64,000 nucleotides of DNA from Clostridium sp. AM49-4BH (GTDB lineage: Bacteria > Bacillota > Clostridia > Lachnospirales > Lachnospiraceae), in contig NZ_QUFB01000003.1 in the NCBI RefSeq assembly GCF_003478335.1, positions 49,450 through 113,449 of the forward strand, in the 5' to 3' direction. Shown one piece after another: positions 9,046 to 17,524 of the stretch (position 1 is its first letter; the number at the start of each line of letters is the position of its first letter). A program made the position numbers and the translations under genes. Under the pieces are notes generated by a model. The model did no database searches. It had not been told where the DNA came from and saw nothing but the letters and a program-made list of their open reading frames with translations.

Positions 9046-9711
9046 TTATTTTCTTCGATCAAGCTTTGCAGAGATCAACATTCCAATTCCCTGCAAAATT
9101 TGAACGAGGACAATCAAAATAACGATCGTTACGATCATGATATCCGGCTGATAACGATAATAACCATACCGAATTGCGATATTTCCCAGACCGCCGCCTC
9201 CGACAGCGCCTGCCATTGCGGAGTATCCAAGGATTGTGCCAAGTGCGATCGTCACACCGACGATCAAGGATGTTCTTGCTTCTACGAGCAATACTTTCCA
9301 AATGATCGTAAAGATGCCGGCGCCCATGCTCTGAGCAGCCTCGATCACGCCATGATCTACTTCCTTGAGCGATGATTCCACCATACGTCCAATAAAAGGA
9401 GCGGCAGCAATAACCAGTGGTACGACTGTAGCCGAAGAGCCATAAGACTGCCCCACGATAAATCTGGTAAGCGGAATCACTAATATCAACAAAATAATAA
9501 ACGGTATACTTCGCAGTACATTCGAAATCACATCCAGCACACGATATACAACCGGCTGTGGTCTGATTCCGGTTTTGTCGGTAACCGCAAGAGCGATTCC
9601 CAGTGGAAGTCCAAGCACATATCCCATAAAGGTTGACGCTAAGGTCATGTACAGCGTTTCCCAAATACCATTAATGATCATCTCCTGAACAACTGCATCA
9701 AAGTGAAACAT
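9046..9711 (-). CDS. metI: Methionine ABC transporter permease MetI
   Basis: This 221-residue inner-membrane permease has five predicted membrane segments and the EAA loop that docks the ATPase (VIEAAQSMGAGIFTIIWKVLL, about residues 123-143; the glycine follows the usual spacing). The C-terminal pattern AMAGAVGGGGLGNIAIRYGY is typical of MetI. The start ATG 9711 lies inside the end of metN (14-base overlap), so the two are translationally coupled. It would form the transmembrane pore with MetN as ATPase and MetQ as binding protein. Length matches the family. Confidence 0.93.
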   Translation of the reverse strand: MFHFDAVVQEMIINGIWETLYMTLASTFMGYVLGLPLGIALAVTDKTGIRPQPVVYRVLDVISNVLRSIPFIILLILVIPLTRFIVGQSYGSSATVVPLVIAAAPFIGRMVESSLKEVDHGVIEAAQSMGAGIFTIIWKVLLVEARTSLIVGVTIALGTILGYSAMAGAVGGGGLGNIAIRYGYYRYQPDIMIVTIVILIVLVQILQGIGMLISAKLDRRK

Positions 9712-10702
9712 CTGCTTCCACCTCCTTTACCGTCAGCTTACAATCACGTAAATATGTGATCATCTGCTTTGCAATATCTTCATCCTCCGGCAACTGCAAG
9801 ATCATTTCTCCGGTTGCAATGCCGTTGATATCCTTGGTATCGGCATGCAATATATTAACCGGTGTCTTGTATCGAAGGATCATATTACCGATAACCGGTT
9901 CAAACGATGAATTTTCGCTAAAGACGATTCGCACCAGATGCTTTCCTTCCATCTTTGGAACACTGGTATCTTCACCAAAAATCATCTTCTTAGCGGCCGC
10001 AGATTCCGGATTGGCAAATATCTTGGAAACACTTCCCGTCTCCACCAAATGTCCCTTTTCTAAGATTGCAACTTTATTACATATCTTTTGTACCACGGAC
10101 ATTTCATGGGTGATCAGCACGATCGTGATACCGTAATCATGGTTGATCTGCTGCAACAATTCCAAGATAGACTGTGTCGTCTGCGGATCCAAAGCACTCG
10201 TTGCCTCGTCGCAAAGCAGGATATCCGGATTATTCGCTAATGCTCTGGCAATTGCCACACGCTGCTTCTGTCCACCGGACAATTGTCCCGGATATGCTTT
10301 TGCTTTATCAGCAAGTCCCACGATCTGAAGCAATTCCACAGCTCTCTTCTTTGCCTGTTTCTTGCTTACTCCGGCGATCACAAGTGGAAAGCAAATATTG
10401 TCCAACACATTCTTCTGCATCAACAGATTAAAATGCTGAAAGATCATTGCAATCTTCTGTCTCTCTTTGCGAAGCTGTCTGCCTTTCAAAGTCGATAAAT
10501 CTTTGCCATGAATCTTGACAACACCGGCGGTAGGTTTCTCTAAGTAATTAAGACATCGTACTAATGTACTCTTACCCGCACCGGACATACCGATAATTCC
10601 ATAAATATCTCCACTTGCAATTTCCAAATTAATCTGGTCGAGTGCTTTGACTTGATTACCAAAATCTTTCTCCACACCCTCAACCGTGATCAATGCATCC
10701 AT
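9698..10702 (-). CDS. metN: Methionine ABC transporter ATP-binding protein MetN
   Basis: The product has 334 residues from ATG 10702, preceded by a near-perfect AGGAGGTGAT. The ATPase domain shows Walker A GMSGAGKS (about residues 38-45), the signature LSGGQKQR (about 139-146) and Walker B ILLCDEATSALD (about 159-170). The C-terminal 90 residues (from MEGKHLVRIVF) form the NIL domain, which binds methionine and causes feedback inhibition in E. coli MetN. The operon starts here, about 60 bases behind a consensus promoter. I see no S-box or T-box between promoter and gene, so methionine control of this operon must work by another route if it exists. Confidence 0.94.
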   Translation of the reverse strand: MDALITVEGVEKDFGNQVKALDQINLEIASGDIYGIIGMSGAGKSTLVRCLNYLEKPTAGVVKIHGKDLSTLKGRQLRKERQKIAMIFQHFNLLMQKNVLDNICFPLVIAGVSKKQAKKRAVELLQIVGLADKAKAYPGQLSGGQKQRVAIARALANNPDILLCDEATSALDPQTTQSILELLQQINHDYGITIVLITHEMSVVQKICNKVAILEKGHLVETGSVSKIFANPESAAAKKMIFGEDTSVPKMEGKHLVRIVFSENSSFEPVIGNMILRYKTPVNILHADTKDINGIATGEMILQLPEDEDIAKQMITYLRDCKLTVKEVEADVSL

Positions 10703-10766
10703 GGAAGTATCACCTCCTACGATTCTTTTCCTTGTTTTCATATCATTTATATATGAATTGTATGTT

Positions 10767-10795
10767 ATAATATAGCAGTCACATCCATTTGTCAA
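10767..10795 (-). promoter_or_regulatory. Sigma-A promoter of metNIQ
   Basis: On the minus strand the -35 box TTGACA (10790-10795) and the -10 box TATTAT (10767-10772) are separated by 17 bases. The predicted transcript starts near 10760 and leaves a leader of about 60 bases, too short for a SAM riboswitch. Confidence 0.75.
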
Positions 10796-10814
10796 GAACT
10801 TTTTTCATTTTTTT

Positions 10815-10850
10815 TACTCAAACTTCCCATACCTTACATCAGAGACTTGA
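10815..10850. repeat. Partial copy of the dispersed MITE-like repeat (left end)
   Basis: The stretch ACTCAAACTTCCCATACCTT followed by a degenerate GAGACTTGAA matches the left end of the clean copy at 46618. No matching right end is found nearby. It sits between the metN promoter and the terminator of the small unknown gene. Confidence 0.6.
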
Positions 10851-10857
10851 ACAAATA

Positions 10858-10894
10858 AGAGCCTGCACACGAATTCATTCGCGTGCAGGCTCCA
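10858..10894 (-). terminator. Hairpin terminator after the opp-linked unknown gene
   Basis: The arms GAGCCTGCACACGAA and TTCGCGTGCAGGCTC form a stem of about 14 pairs with one mismatch. It lies just past the stop at 10921 on the minus strand. The T-tract is weak (TTATTTGTT), so efficiency is uncertain. Confidence 0.65.
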
Positions 10895-10920
10895 TGTTCA
10901 AATACCATTACAGTTCGTTA

Positions 10921-11331
10921 TCAAGTTGCCGGATGCAGACAATTGTTCAATAAATATTCCACATCATCTGCTGTTACTGCCAGCAGTTTATCCGGTGCAT
11001 CGCTCAGCTCCAACACCATGACAAACCGCTCCCCACAGTCATTAAAGGTAATACGTTTCAACACATTCTCTTCCTTATATCCTACGTACTTACTCTTGTT
11101 GATCTCGATCAGCTTATCATTCAATATGCCAAATCCATAGATCACTAACATGGTAGAAAACTGAAAGGTCAAACGCTTTGCAAAGTCTGTATTGATATTA
11201 AACACAGCCTGCATCTCGGTAATACCACCACGATCTGTCATTGCGGTACCCGGTATGGTACGAAACTTGCCGGGCGTAAAATAATCAGATAACTTTACCA
11301 GTTCTAGATCATTTACTTTCTCTGTTGTCAT
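10921..11331 (-). CDS. Hypothetical protein, 136 aa, distal gene of the opp cluster
   Basis: I do not recognise this family. The protein is cytoplasmic in appearance, with no signal peptide or membrane segment, and mixes acidic and hydrophobic stretches (MTTEKVNDLELVKLSDYFTPG at the N-terminus; a central TDRGGITEMQAVFNINTDF; a C-terminal DAPDKLLAVTADDVEYLLNN). The start ATG 11331 has a strong AAGGAGGGG site. It is 45 bases downstream of oppA on the same strand and is followed by a hairpin terminator, so it probably ends the opp transcript. A role tied to peptide uptake is only suggested by position. Confidence 0.7.
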   Translation of the reverse strand: MTTEKVNDLELVKLSDYFTPGKFRTIPGTAMTDRGGITEMQAVFNINTDFAKRLTFQFSTMLVIYGFGILNDKLIEINKSKYVGYKEENVLKRITFNDCGERFVMVLELSDAPDKLLAVTADDVEYLLNNCLHPAT

Positions 11332-11376
11332 TACACTCCCCTCCTTTATCTGGGATTCATCTCTGTAAGAGATGGC

Positions 11377-12999
11377 TTATTTCTTCGTTGTCTTATAGAA
11401 AAAAGTATAAGCGAGACCATCTGTATAATAACCTGTCAGAGATGGGTCGATCAAGTCCTGATTGGATGGGCTGAATAATGGGCAGATAACCGTATCTTCG
11501 GATACTAAAATCTTTTCTGCTTCCATCAACTGTTTCTGACGGCTTGCCTCATCTAGGTTCTTGTCAGATTCCTGAATCAGTTTATCATACTTCGCATTGC
11601 TCCACTTCACATCATTCTGTGCATTGCCGGTCTGGTACATCTTCAGCCAGCTGGTCGGATCATTGTAATCAGCGTACCACTGCATTCTTGCCATCTGCAG
11701 CTTACCGTTACGACGCTCATCAACGTATACTTCATATTCCATTGCCTCTAATTTTACATCTACTCCCAGTTTCTTCCACTGTGCCTGCAATACCTGTGCT
11801 ACGTTTGCCTCATAACTCATTGCCGGATAAGTATATGTGATCGTTGGAAGGTCCTTGCCATCTTTGTAACCGGCCTCTGCCAAAAGCTCTTTTGCCTTTG
11901 CGAGATCTTCATCTAACAGATCTCCCTGTGCTTCGCCCCATTTCTTGCCATCGGCTTTGCTCTTGTAATTCTTGCCAACGAAACTGGTACCCGGCTCGCA
12001 AGCCGTACCAACGACTGCTGCAATATCTTTACGATTCAATGCCAGTGAAAATGCCTGACGTACTTTAACATCATCAAATGGTTTTTCATTAATATTGAAT
12101 AAGATATAGTTTGTCTGTGGAACCTCTCGGATCGACAAGTCATCTTTGCCTTCATAAGATTCTGCGATCTCACTAGGTGCACCCTGCAGGATGTTGATCT
12201 CACCTGTCTGATATGCCGATGCTTTTGCCTGATCGTCATCCATAAACTTATCCGTAATCTTTAATACATTGGTGCTCTTTGCATCACGGTAATATTTATT
12301 CTTCTCAAAAGATACGTGATCTCCGTCCACATGCTCAGACAAATGATATGGTCCATTACCTAAGTTCTGTTCCGGATTCATATCCCAATCCTTATTATCA
12401 TCTGTTGCATATTTGCAATTAGATGGCATATAGGTAGGCAGTTTACAAAGATCTAAGAAGTAAGAACATGGCTCTTCTAATGTAAACTTAATCGTCTTGT
12501 CGTCGATACACTCGATGCCGACATCTTTGAAGTCGCATTTTCCATTAAAGCACTTCTCTGCATTCTTAACAACGAACAAGAAGTCAACGTACCAAGAACC
12601 ATTGTCCGGCTCAAGTGCTCTCTTCATCGTATTTTCGAAGTCAGCACTTGTAACATCCGATCCATCGGACCACTTCTCATCGTCTCTAATATAGAAAGTA
12701 TACTCTGTCGCATCATCATTGACATCCCAATGATCTGCTGCCGCAGGTACGATCTTGCCTTCCTTATCGTAGTTTACAAAACCTTCGTAACAGTTCGTCT
12801 GTACGCTGAAGTACTCGTAAGCAGCAGCTCCTGCAGGGTCATACTCACCACTTTCCGGCTGTACCGCATTGATCAGTTCCGCAATTTCTCCTTTGTCATT
12901 GGTACTTGTTGCACTGTTTCCTCCACCACAGCCGGTAAGACTCCCTATCACCATTGCCGCTGTAAGTAGTGCCGCCATAATTTTCTTTGTCTTTCTCAT
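11377..12999 (-). CDS. oppA: Oligopeptide-binding lipoprotein (OppA/DppA type)
   Basis: This 540-residue extracytoplasmic lipoprotein is the substrate-binding part of the adjacent Opp/Dpp importer (SBP family 5). The start ATG 12999 is preceded by AAGGAGGG. The signal peptide ends in the lipobox SLTGC (Cys24), followed by a Gly/Ser/Thr linker. Family features include SDGSDVTSADFENTMKRALE (the conserved peptide-loop region), FNINEKPFDDVKVRQAFSLA and RMQWYADYNDPTSWLKMY. The gene lies 150 bases downstream of oppF. A TATAAT (13120-13125, minus strand) and a short hairpin at 13129-13150 in that gap suggest an internal promoter or partial terminator, which would allow extra OppA. Peptide length preference cannot be read from sequence. 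Confidence 0.9.
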   Translation of the reverse strand: MRKTKKIMAALLTAAMVIGSLTGCGGGNSATSTNDKGEIAELINAVQPESGEYDPAGAAAYEYFSVQTNCYEGFVNYDKEGKIVPAAADHWDVNDDATEYTFYIRDDEKWSDGSDVTSADFENTMKRALEPDNGSWYVDFLFVVKNAEKCFNGKCDFKDVGIECIDDKTIKFTLEEPCSYFLDLCKLPTYMPSNCKYATDDNKDWDMNPEQNLGNGPYHLSEHVDGDHVSFEKNKYYRDAKSTNVLKITDKFMDDDQAKASAYQTGEINILQGAPSEIAESYEGKDDLSIREVPQTNYILFNINEKPFDDVKVRQAFSLALNRKDIAAVVGTACEPGTSFVGKNYKSKADGKKWGEAQGDLLDEDLAKAKELLAEAGYKDGKDLPTITYTYPAMSYEANVAQVLQAQWKKLGVDVKLEAMEYEVYVDERRNGKLQMARMQWYADYNDPTSWLKMYQTGNAQNDVKWSNAKYDKLIQESDKNLDEASRQKQLMEAEKILVSEDTVICPLFSPSNQDLIDPSLTGYYTDGLAYTFFYKTTKK

Positions 13000-13148
13000 A
13001 AGCGTTCCCTCCTTGTGTCTCAAACATTGTGTCAGTTGCATTCCCATTTACCCTAATCCATTCGCAGACAATGCACTTCGCACTATCTGATGCATGAGCG
13101 ATGTTTCTAAAACATACTCATTATATCTAAAAGATCCTTAAAGATCTT

Positions 13149-14168
13149 TTAAGCAATAATTTGTTCAACAGTTTTGCCAACTGCCTTATACTGTGCCAAA
13201 TTTTTTGGCGAATATAAGTTGCAGGCAACCTGTCTGTTATCATACATATATGTGTCCGGTTTTTTGGACTTACATTCCTCGGTTGCGTACTTACATCTTC
13301 CCGCAAACGGACATCCTTTTGGCGGATTGATCGGACTTGGTACCTCGCCCTCCAGGATGATTCGTTTCTTTTCTTTGGCCATCTTTGGATCAGCAATCGG
13401 TGCTGCAGAAATAAGTGCTCTCGTATACGGATGCAATGGTTTCTTGTAAACATCATCGGATGATCCAAGCTCTACCATATTTCCCAAATACATAACACCG
13501 ATTTTATGGCTGATATGATGTACCATTTCCAGATCATGGGCAATGAAAAGATAGCTAAATCCTTTTTCACGCTGCAGCTTTTCAAGCAAGTTGATAACCT
13601 GTGCCTGAATTGATACATCCAACGCTGAGATCGGCTCATCACAAACGATAAACTCCGGACGAAGTGCTAATGTTCTGGCAATACCGATACGCTGTCTCTG
13701 TCCACCGGAAAACTCATGTGGATATCGTCTGATGTGATCCGGTTTTAATCCAACTGTCTCGATCAACTCCTGTACGATAACTTTACGTTCGTGTGCGGTA
13801 CCCATATTGTGAATGATCATTGGCTCTTCAATAATCTCTCCAACGGTAAATCTTGGATTTAAGGATGCATAAGGATCCTGAAAGATCATCTGCATCTTTT
13901 TGCGATAAGGAAACATTTTACGGTTACTAAGCCCGGTAATGTCAACTCCATCAAAAATAATCTGACCACTCGTTGGTTCATGTACCTTTAGGATCGTACG
14001 TCCCATGGAACTTTTACCGCAGCCGGATTCTCCGACAATACCGAGTGTCTCGCCACGTTCCAGCTTAAAAGAAACTCCATTCACCGCATGTACTTTTTGG
14101 CCGTGTGCTGCGGGAAAGTGCTTCGTTAAATTTTTTACCTCTAATAATGGTGTTGGTTCGTTACTCAT
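13149..14168 (-). CDS. oppF: Oligopeptide ABC transporter ATP-binding protein (OppF/DppF type)
   Basis: The product has 339 residues from ATG 14168, chosen because GGGAGAGG lies 6 bases upstream; the ATG six bases earlier abuts that site. It has Walker A GESGCGKS (about residues 46-53), signature FSGGQRQR, and Walker B FIVCDEPISALD. The C-terminal extension contains the cysteine-rich oligo_HPY motif (PPKGCPFAGRCKYATEECKSKKP), which in relatives binds an Fe-S cluster. The start overlaps the end of oppD by 8 bases. It forms the ATPase heterodimer with OppD on the inner side of the membrane. Confidence 0.92.
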   Translation of the reverse strand: MSNEPTPLLEVKNLTKHFPAAHGQKVHAVNGVSFKLERGETLGIVGESGCGKSSMGRTILKVHEPTSGQIIFDGVDITGLSNRKMFPYRKKMQMIFQDPYASLNPRFTVGEIIEEPMIIHNMGTAHERKVIVQELIETVGLKPDHIRRYPHEFSGGQRQRIGIARTLALRPEFIVCDEPISALDVSIQAQVINLLEKLQREKGFSYLFIAHDLEMVHHISHKIGVMYLGNMVELGSSDDVYKKPLHPYTRALISAAPIADPKMAKEKKRIILEGEVPSPINPPKGCPFAGRCKYATEECKSKKPDTYMYDNRQVACNLYSPKNLAQYKAVGKTVEQIIA

Positions 14169-15204
14169 GTGCATCCTCTCCCTTCATCACTTCCTGCCAG
14201 CGCTCCTTGCAGTGAAGCCAGCATTTGCATTTATGTGTCTCGCCAAATTCTGTCACAAGCGGTGTTGCCTTTGTACAGATTTCCATTGCCTCGCTGCATC
14301 GGGAAGCAAACGGACACTGATCACCAAGTTTTAACAGATCCGGCGGTGTACCGGGAATTGGCTTAAGTGGTTCTCTATGATCTGCATTGGAATTAGCAAT
14401 ACTATTTAACAGGCCTTTTGTATAAGGATGTTTTGGATCATAAAAGATTTCATCCGTCGTTCCTTCTTCCATAATATTACCACCATACATAATACTGATA
14501 CGGTCACATAAGGAAGCAACTACGCCAAGATCATGTGTTATGATAATAACACCGGCATCACTTTCCTCGGTAATCTTGCGAAGCAGATCCAAAATCTGCG
14601 CCTGCACGGTTACGTCCAATGCTGTGGTCGGCTCATCCGCCACGATCAGCTTCGGATTACAGACCAGTGCGATCGCAATAATAATACGCTGTCTCATACC
14701 ACCGGAAAACTCAAACGGATACTGTTTCAATCTGGATTCCGGTGCCGGAATACCTACCATTTTCATCAGTTCTATGGCACGCTCTCTAGCTTCCTGCTTG
14801 CTGCATTTATCATGTGCCCGTATCCCCTCTGTCATCTGCTTTTCGATCGTTACGATCGGATTTAAGTATGACATAGGATCCTGAAAGATCATGCTGATAT
14901 CGTTGCCCCGAATCGCGTTCATCTTCTTTTCATATTCTTTTTTCTCTTTCTTTGTCTTATACTTAACCGGAGAAATGTCTTCTCCGTCGAAGATCATTTC
15001 TCCGGCGGTTACGGTACCATTCGGTGCCAGTAGTCCCATCAGTGAAAGCATTCCCACACTCTTACCTGAACCGGACTCTCCTACGATTCCAAGGACTTCT
15101 CCTTTGTCAACGGTATAATCTATTCCCCGCAGTGCCTTTACTACGCCCTGCTCTGTCTGAAACTCTGTCTCTAATCCTCTGATCTCTAACAAACTCATAT
15201 CCAT
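14161..15204 (-). CDS. oppD: Oligopeptide ABC transporter ATP-binding protein (OppD/DppD type)
   Basis: The product has 347 residues if ATG 15204 is used, which has GAGAAAGG about 7 bases upstream; ATG 15198 is nearly as good, and an open extension reaches 15297 without a ribosome site. Motifs: Walker A GESGSGKS, signature FSGGMRQR, Walker B LIVADEPTTALD, and the oligo_HPY tail CPFASRCSEAMEICTKATP with conserved cysteines. It sits about 100 bases after oppC; this gap contains no terminator. With OppF it powers peptide uptake. Confidence 0.92.
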   Translation of the reverse strand: MDMSLLEIRGLETEFQTEQGVVKALRGIDYTVDKGEVLGIVGESGSGKSVGMLSLMGLLAPNGTVTAGEMIFDGEDISPVKYKTKKEKKEYEKKMNAIRGNDISMIFQDPMSYLNPIVTIEKQMTEGIRAHDKCSKQEARERAIELMKMVGIPAPESRLKQYPFEFSGGMRQRIIIAIALVCNPKLIVADEPTTALDVTVQAQILDLLRKITEESDAGVIIITHDLGVVASLCDRISIMYGGNIMEEGTTDEIFYDPKHPYTKGLLNSIANSNADHREPLKPIPGTPPDLLKLGDQCPFASRCSEAMEICTKATPLVTEFGETHKCKCWLHCKERWQEVMKGEDAHE

Positions 15205-15302
15205 CACCATGCCTTTCTCTCGTTTTTCTTCGCCGTCCAATGCTGTCCAAAATCTCGGACACGTTATATACTGTCCAACATATAGGACACCAGACAAATT
15301 GC

Positions 15303-16220
15303 TTAACGTTTTCTCTTAGGATCCAACGCCTTTTCTAATCCCTCACCAACGAAGTTGAACGAGAAGATCGTGATACAAATTGCAATCATTGGATATACCG
15401 TCTGCATCGGATATGTCATGATCAACTGTCTTGCATCCTGTGCTAAAGTACCCCAGCTTGCCATCGGTGCGGAAATGCCGACACCTAAGAAACTCAGCCA
15501 AGCCTCGGTAAAGATTGCCTGCGGCACCATCAAAGTTACCGTAACAATGATCTGTCCCATCGTATTGATCAGCAAATGTTTAATCAGGATACGACTTGGG
15601 CTTGCACCTAACACAAACGCTGCCATCGTAAATTCCTGTTCTTTCAAACTCTTGACCTGCTGCCTTACGATACGCGCCATATCAATCCAACAGGTGATCG
15701 ATATACCAAGCATGATACTAATCACGCTTGCCCCAAAGATCAACATGATCAATACAATGTAAAGCATTGCCGGTACCGAATAAATAATATCTACGATTCT
15801 CATCATGACCATGTCGACCTTACCACCAACATATCCTGCGATACCACCATAGATCGTACCGACGATCAGATTGATCACGGCTGCCAAACAACCAACTGCT
15901 AAGCTGATCCTTGCACCGAATAAGATTCGTACAAAAATGTCTCTTCCCATTCGATCAGTACCAAACCAATGATCCATGCTGGGACTTGCATTTCTCAGTG
16001 ACATATTCTGTTCGGCATAAGAATATTTACACATCATCGGTCCGAAAATCGCCATCAATACAACAATGATCAAAATGATCGCCCCGGCTACAGCTCTCTT
16101 ATTTCCGGTAAAATCATGCCATACCGACTGAAGGAACGTTCTGCTCTCTACAGCAATAAACTCGTCGTTTTTTTCATCATCATCTAATTTACGAAATAAT
16201 TTTGTTTCCATGACATCCAT
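15303..16220 (-). CDS. oppC: Oligopeptide ABC transporter permease (OppC/DppC type)
   Basis: This 305-residue inner-membrane protein starts at ATG 16220 behind AAAGGAGGGA. An N-terminal OppC_N segment precedes the first helix (RAVAGAIILIIVVLMAIFGPMM), followed by the motif HWFGTDRMGRDIFVRILFGARISL, which is the signature of DppC/OppC permeases, and by the EAA loop EFTMAAFVLGASPSRILIKH. Five or six membrane helices are visible. It lies 14 bases downstream of oppB and forms the channel heterodimer with it. Confidence 0.92.
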   Translation of the reverse strand: MDVMETKLFRKLDDDEKNDEFIAVESRTFLQSVWHDFTGNKRAVAGAIILIIVVLMAIFGPMMCKYSYAEQNMSLRNASPSMDHWFGTDRMGRDIFVRILFGARISLAVGCLAAVINLIVGTIYGGIAGYVGGKVDMVMMRIVDIIYSVPAMLYIVLIMLIFGASVISIMLGISITCWIDMARIVRQQVKSLKEQEFTMAAFVLGASPSRILIKHLLINTMGQIIVTVTLMVPQAIFTEAWLSFLGVGISAPMASWGTLAQDARQLIMTYPMQTVYPMIAICITIFSFNFVGEGLEKALDPKRKR

Positions 16221-16234
16221 ACGCGTTCCCTCCT

Positions 16235-17151
16235 TTACAATGTTTTGCGAACTCTAGGATCAACAACCGCACAGATCAGATCGGATAACAAGTTACATAT
16301 AATAATGATCGCTCCGATAAAGATCGTAATTCCCATAACCACCGTATAATCATGGTTGGTGATCGCTGATACGAATTCTTTACCAATACCCGGTATTGTG
16401 TAGATCTGTTCGATAACGACGCTACCTGTTAATAAGAATGCAATCATCGGTCCCATATAGGTAATGACCGGAAGCATCGCATTTTTAAGAATGTGCCGGA
16501 ACAATAATGTCCGTTTGCTGATTCCCTTCGCCTTTGCCATCGTTATGTAATCCTGCTTAACAACTTCTTCATAACTATTCTGTGTCTGTCTGGCAACTGC
16601 TGAGATCGGATACAATCCCTGGCGATAGCCGGAAGCACATAATGCATTGGTGTTGTAAGACCAAGCACGGGGAACATCTTCAGTTCTACACCGAATATAA
16701 TAAGAAGAAGCAATGCTACGATAAAGTTTGGAACACTGACACCAAAGGTCAATGCCGATAGCCAAACACCTTTTACTGCGTTACTCTTCGCTCGTGCCAT
16801 CAGTATTCCCGAACTGACACCAACCACTAATACTAATACAAAAGTTACAATACCAAGCTGCAACGTTGGCATCATTGTCTGTGCGATGATCTCATTTACG
16901 GATTTACCAACCTTCTTATAAGAGGTTCCCATATCGCCATGCAGCAAGTTCTTACAATATATAATGAACTGTTCTACCGGCGGTTTGTCTAATCCATAAG
17001 TTGCTTCCATCTTTTTCAATACATCACCAGATATATTTTTGGACTGTAACGGACTTCCCGGCATAACCTTGGTCATTGCGAATGTGATCGCGATCAATAC
17101 GAATAAGGTTAATATACCGAGCAGCACACGCTTTATTATGTATTTGACCAT
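16235..17151 (-). pseudogene. oppB: Oligopeptide ABC transporter permease OppB, frameshifted
   Basis: The N-terminal two thirds start at ATG 17151 (AAAGGAG 9 bases upstream) and contain KYIIKRVLLGILTLFVLI, the GDMGTSYKK loop and four helices up to HYVLPAIA. At 16621-16622 the frame breaks; the sequence continues in another frame with GLYPISAVARQTQNSYEEV, the EAA loop KQDYITMAKAKGISKRTLL and the last two helices to DPRVRKTL. Restoring one C (minus strand GCCCAGGGA) gives IAQGLYPISAVAR, exactly the DppB pattern. As written, the first frame ends at about 16543. The break would inactivate the first-listed permease of an otherwise intact importer, so a sequence error is more likely than decay. Confidence 0.87.
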
Positions 17152-17177
17152 ATACATCCACTCCTTTCTTTTGCAAA

Positions 17178-17221
17178 AAGAAAACGGCAAAGGGACTTTT
17201 TTGTCAGCGCCTTTGCCGTTA
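17178..17221 (-). terminator. Leader hairpin with T-rich tail upstream of oppB (possible attenuator)
   Basis: On the minus strand AACGGCAAAGG and CCTTTGCCGTT form a stem of about 11 pairs, followed directly by TTCTTTTTGC. It lies between the predicted opp promoter and the oppB ribosome site, so read-through here would decide opp expression. No ligand-binding fold is recognisable. Confidence 0.6.
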
Positions 17222-17267
17222 TGATCTTACTATTAAATTTTTGCTTTGCATCTCTCACACAAGCACA

Positions 17268-17296
17268 TTTTTATCATTTATCCAAAGCGGTGTCAA
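17268..17296 (-). promoter_or_regulatory. Predicted promoter of the opp operon
   Basis: The minus strand has a perfect TTGACA (17291-17296), a 17-base spacer and TAAAAA as -10 box (17268-17273). The leader to oppB would be about 110 bases and includes the hairpin at 17178-17221. Confidence 0.5.
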
Positions 17297-17311
17297 CAAA
17301 AACTGACGTTT

Positions 17312-17328
17312 TTTGTAATTTTTACAAA
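17312..17328. promoter_or_regulatory. Perfect 17-base palindrome TTTGTAA-TTT-TTACAAA
   Basis: This is a 7-3-7 inverted repeat, 16 bases upstream of the opp -35 box. The core TGTAATTTTTACA recurs at 21392-21404, next to the hisC -35 box. It has the look of a repressor or activator binding site; the regulator is unknown. Confidence 0.45.
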
Positions 17329-17524
17329 CAAACTTGTTCAGATTCCAAATTTTACGTAATTTTTTCAAATGGATTGACTTTTTTACAAACTTCTCTTATT
17401 CTTTCCCATATGATTTGCTATTGACTGAATTAATATGTTAATCAATCCAATATAATATACATTTGGATTTCACGAAAATGTATCCGCTGCTCATGCAAGT
17501 GGATATAAGGAATGGAGGCTTATT

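Noticed and set aside
9059-9664. Second minus-strand frame inside metI
   Set aside because: Its translation is compositionally odd and out of frame with clear MetI motifs.
10703-10766. SAM riboswitch or T-box before metN
   Set aside because: The leader is about 60 bases and shows neither the S-box core nor a T-box bulge sequence.
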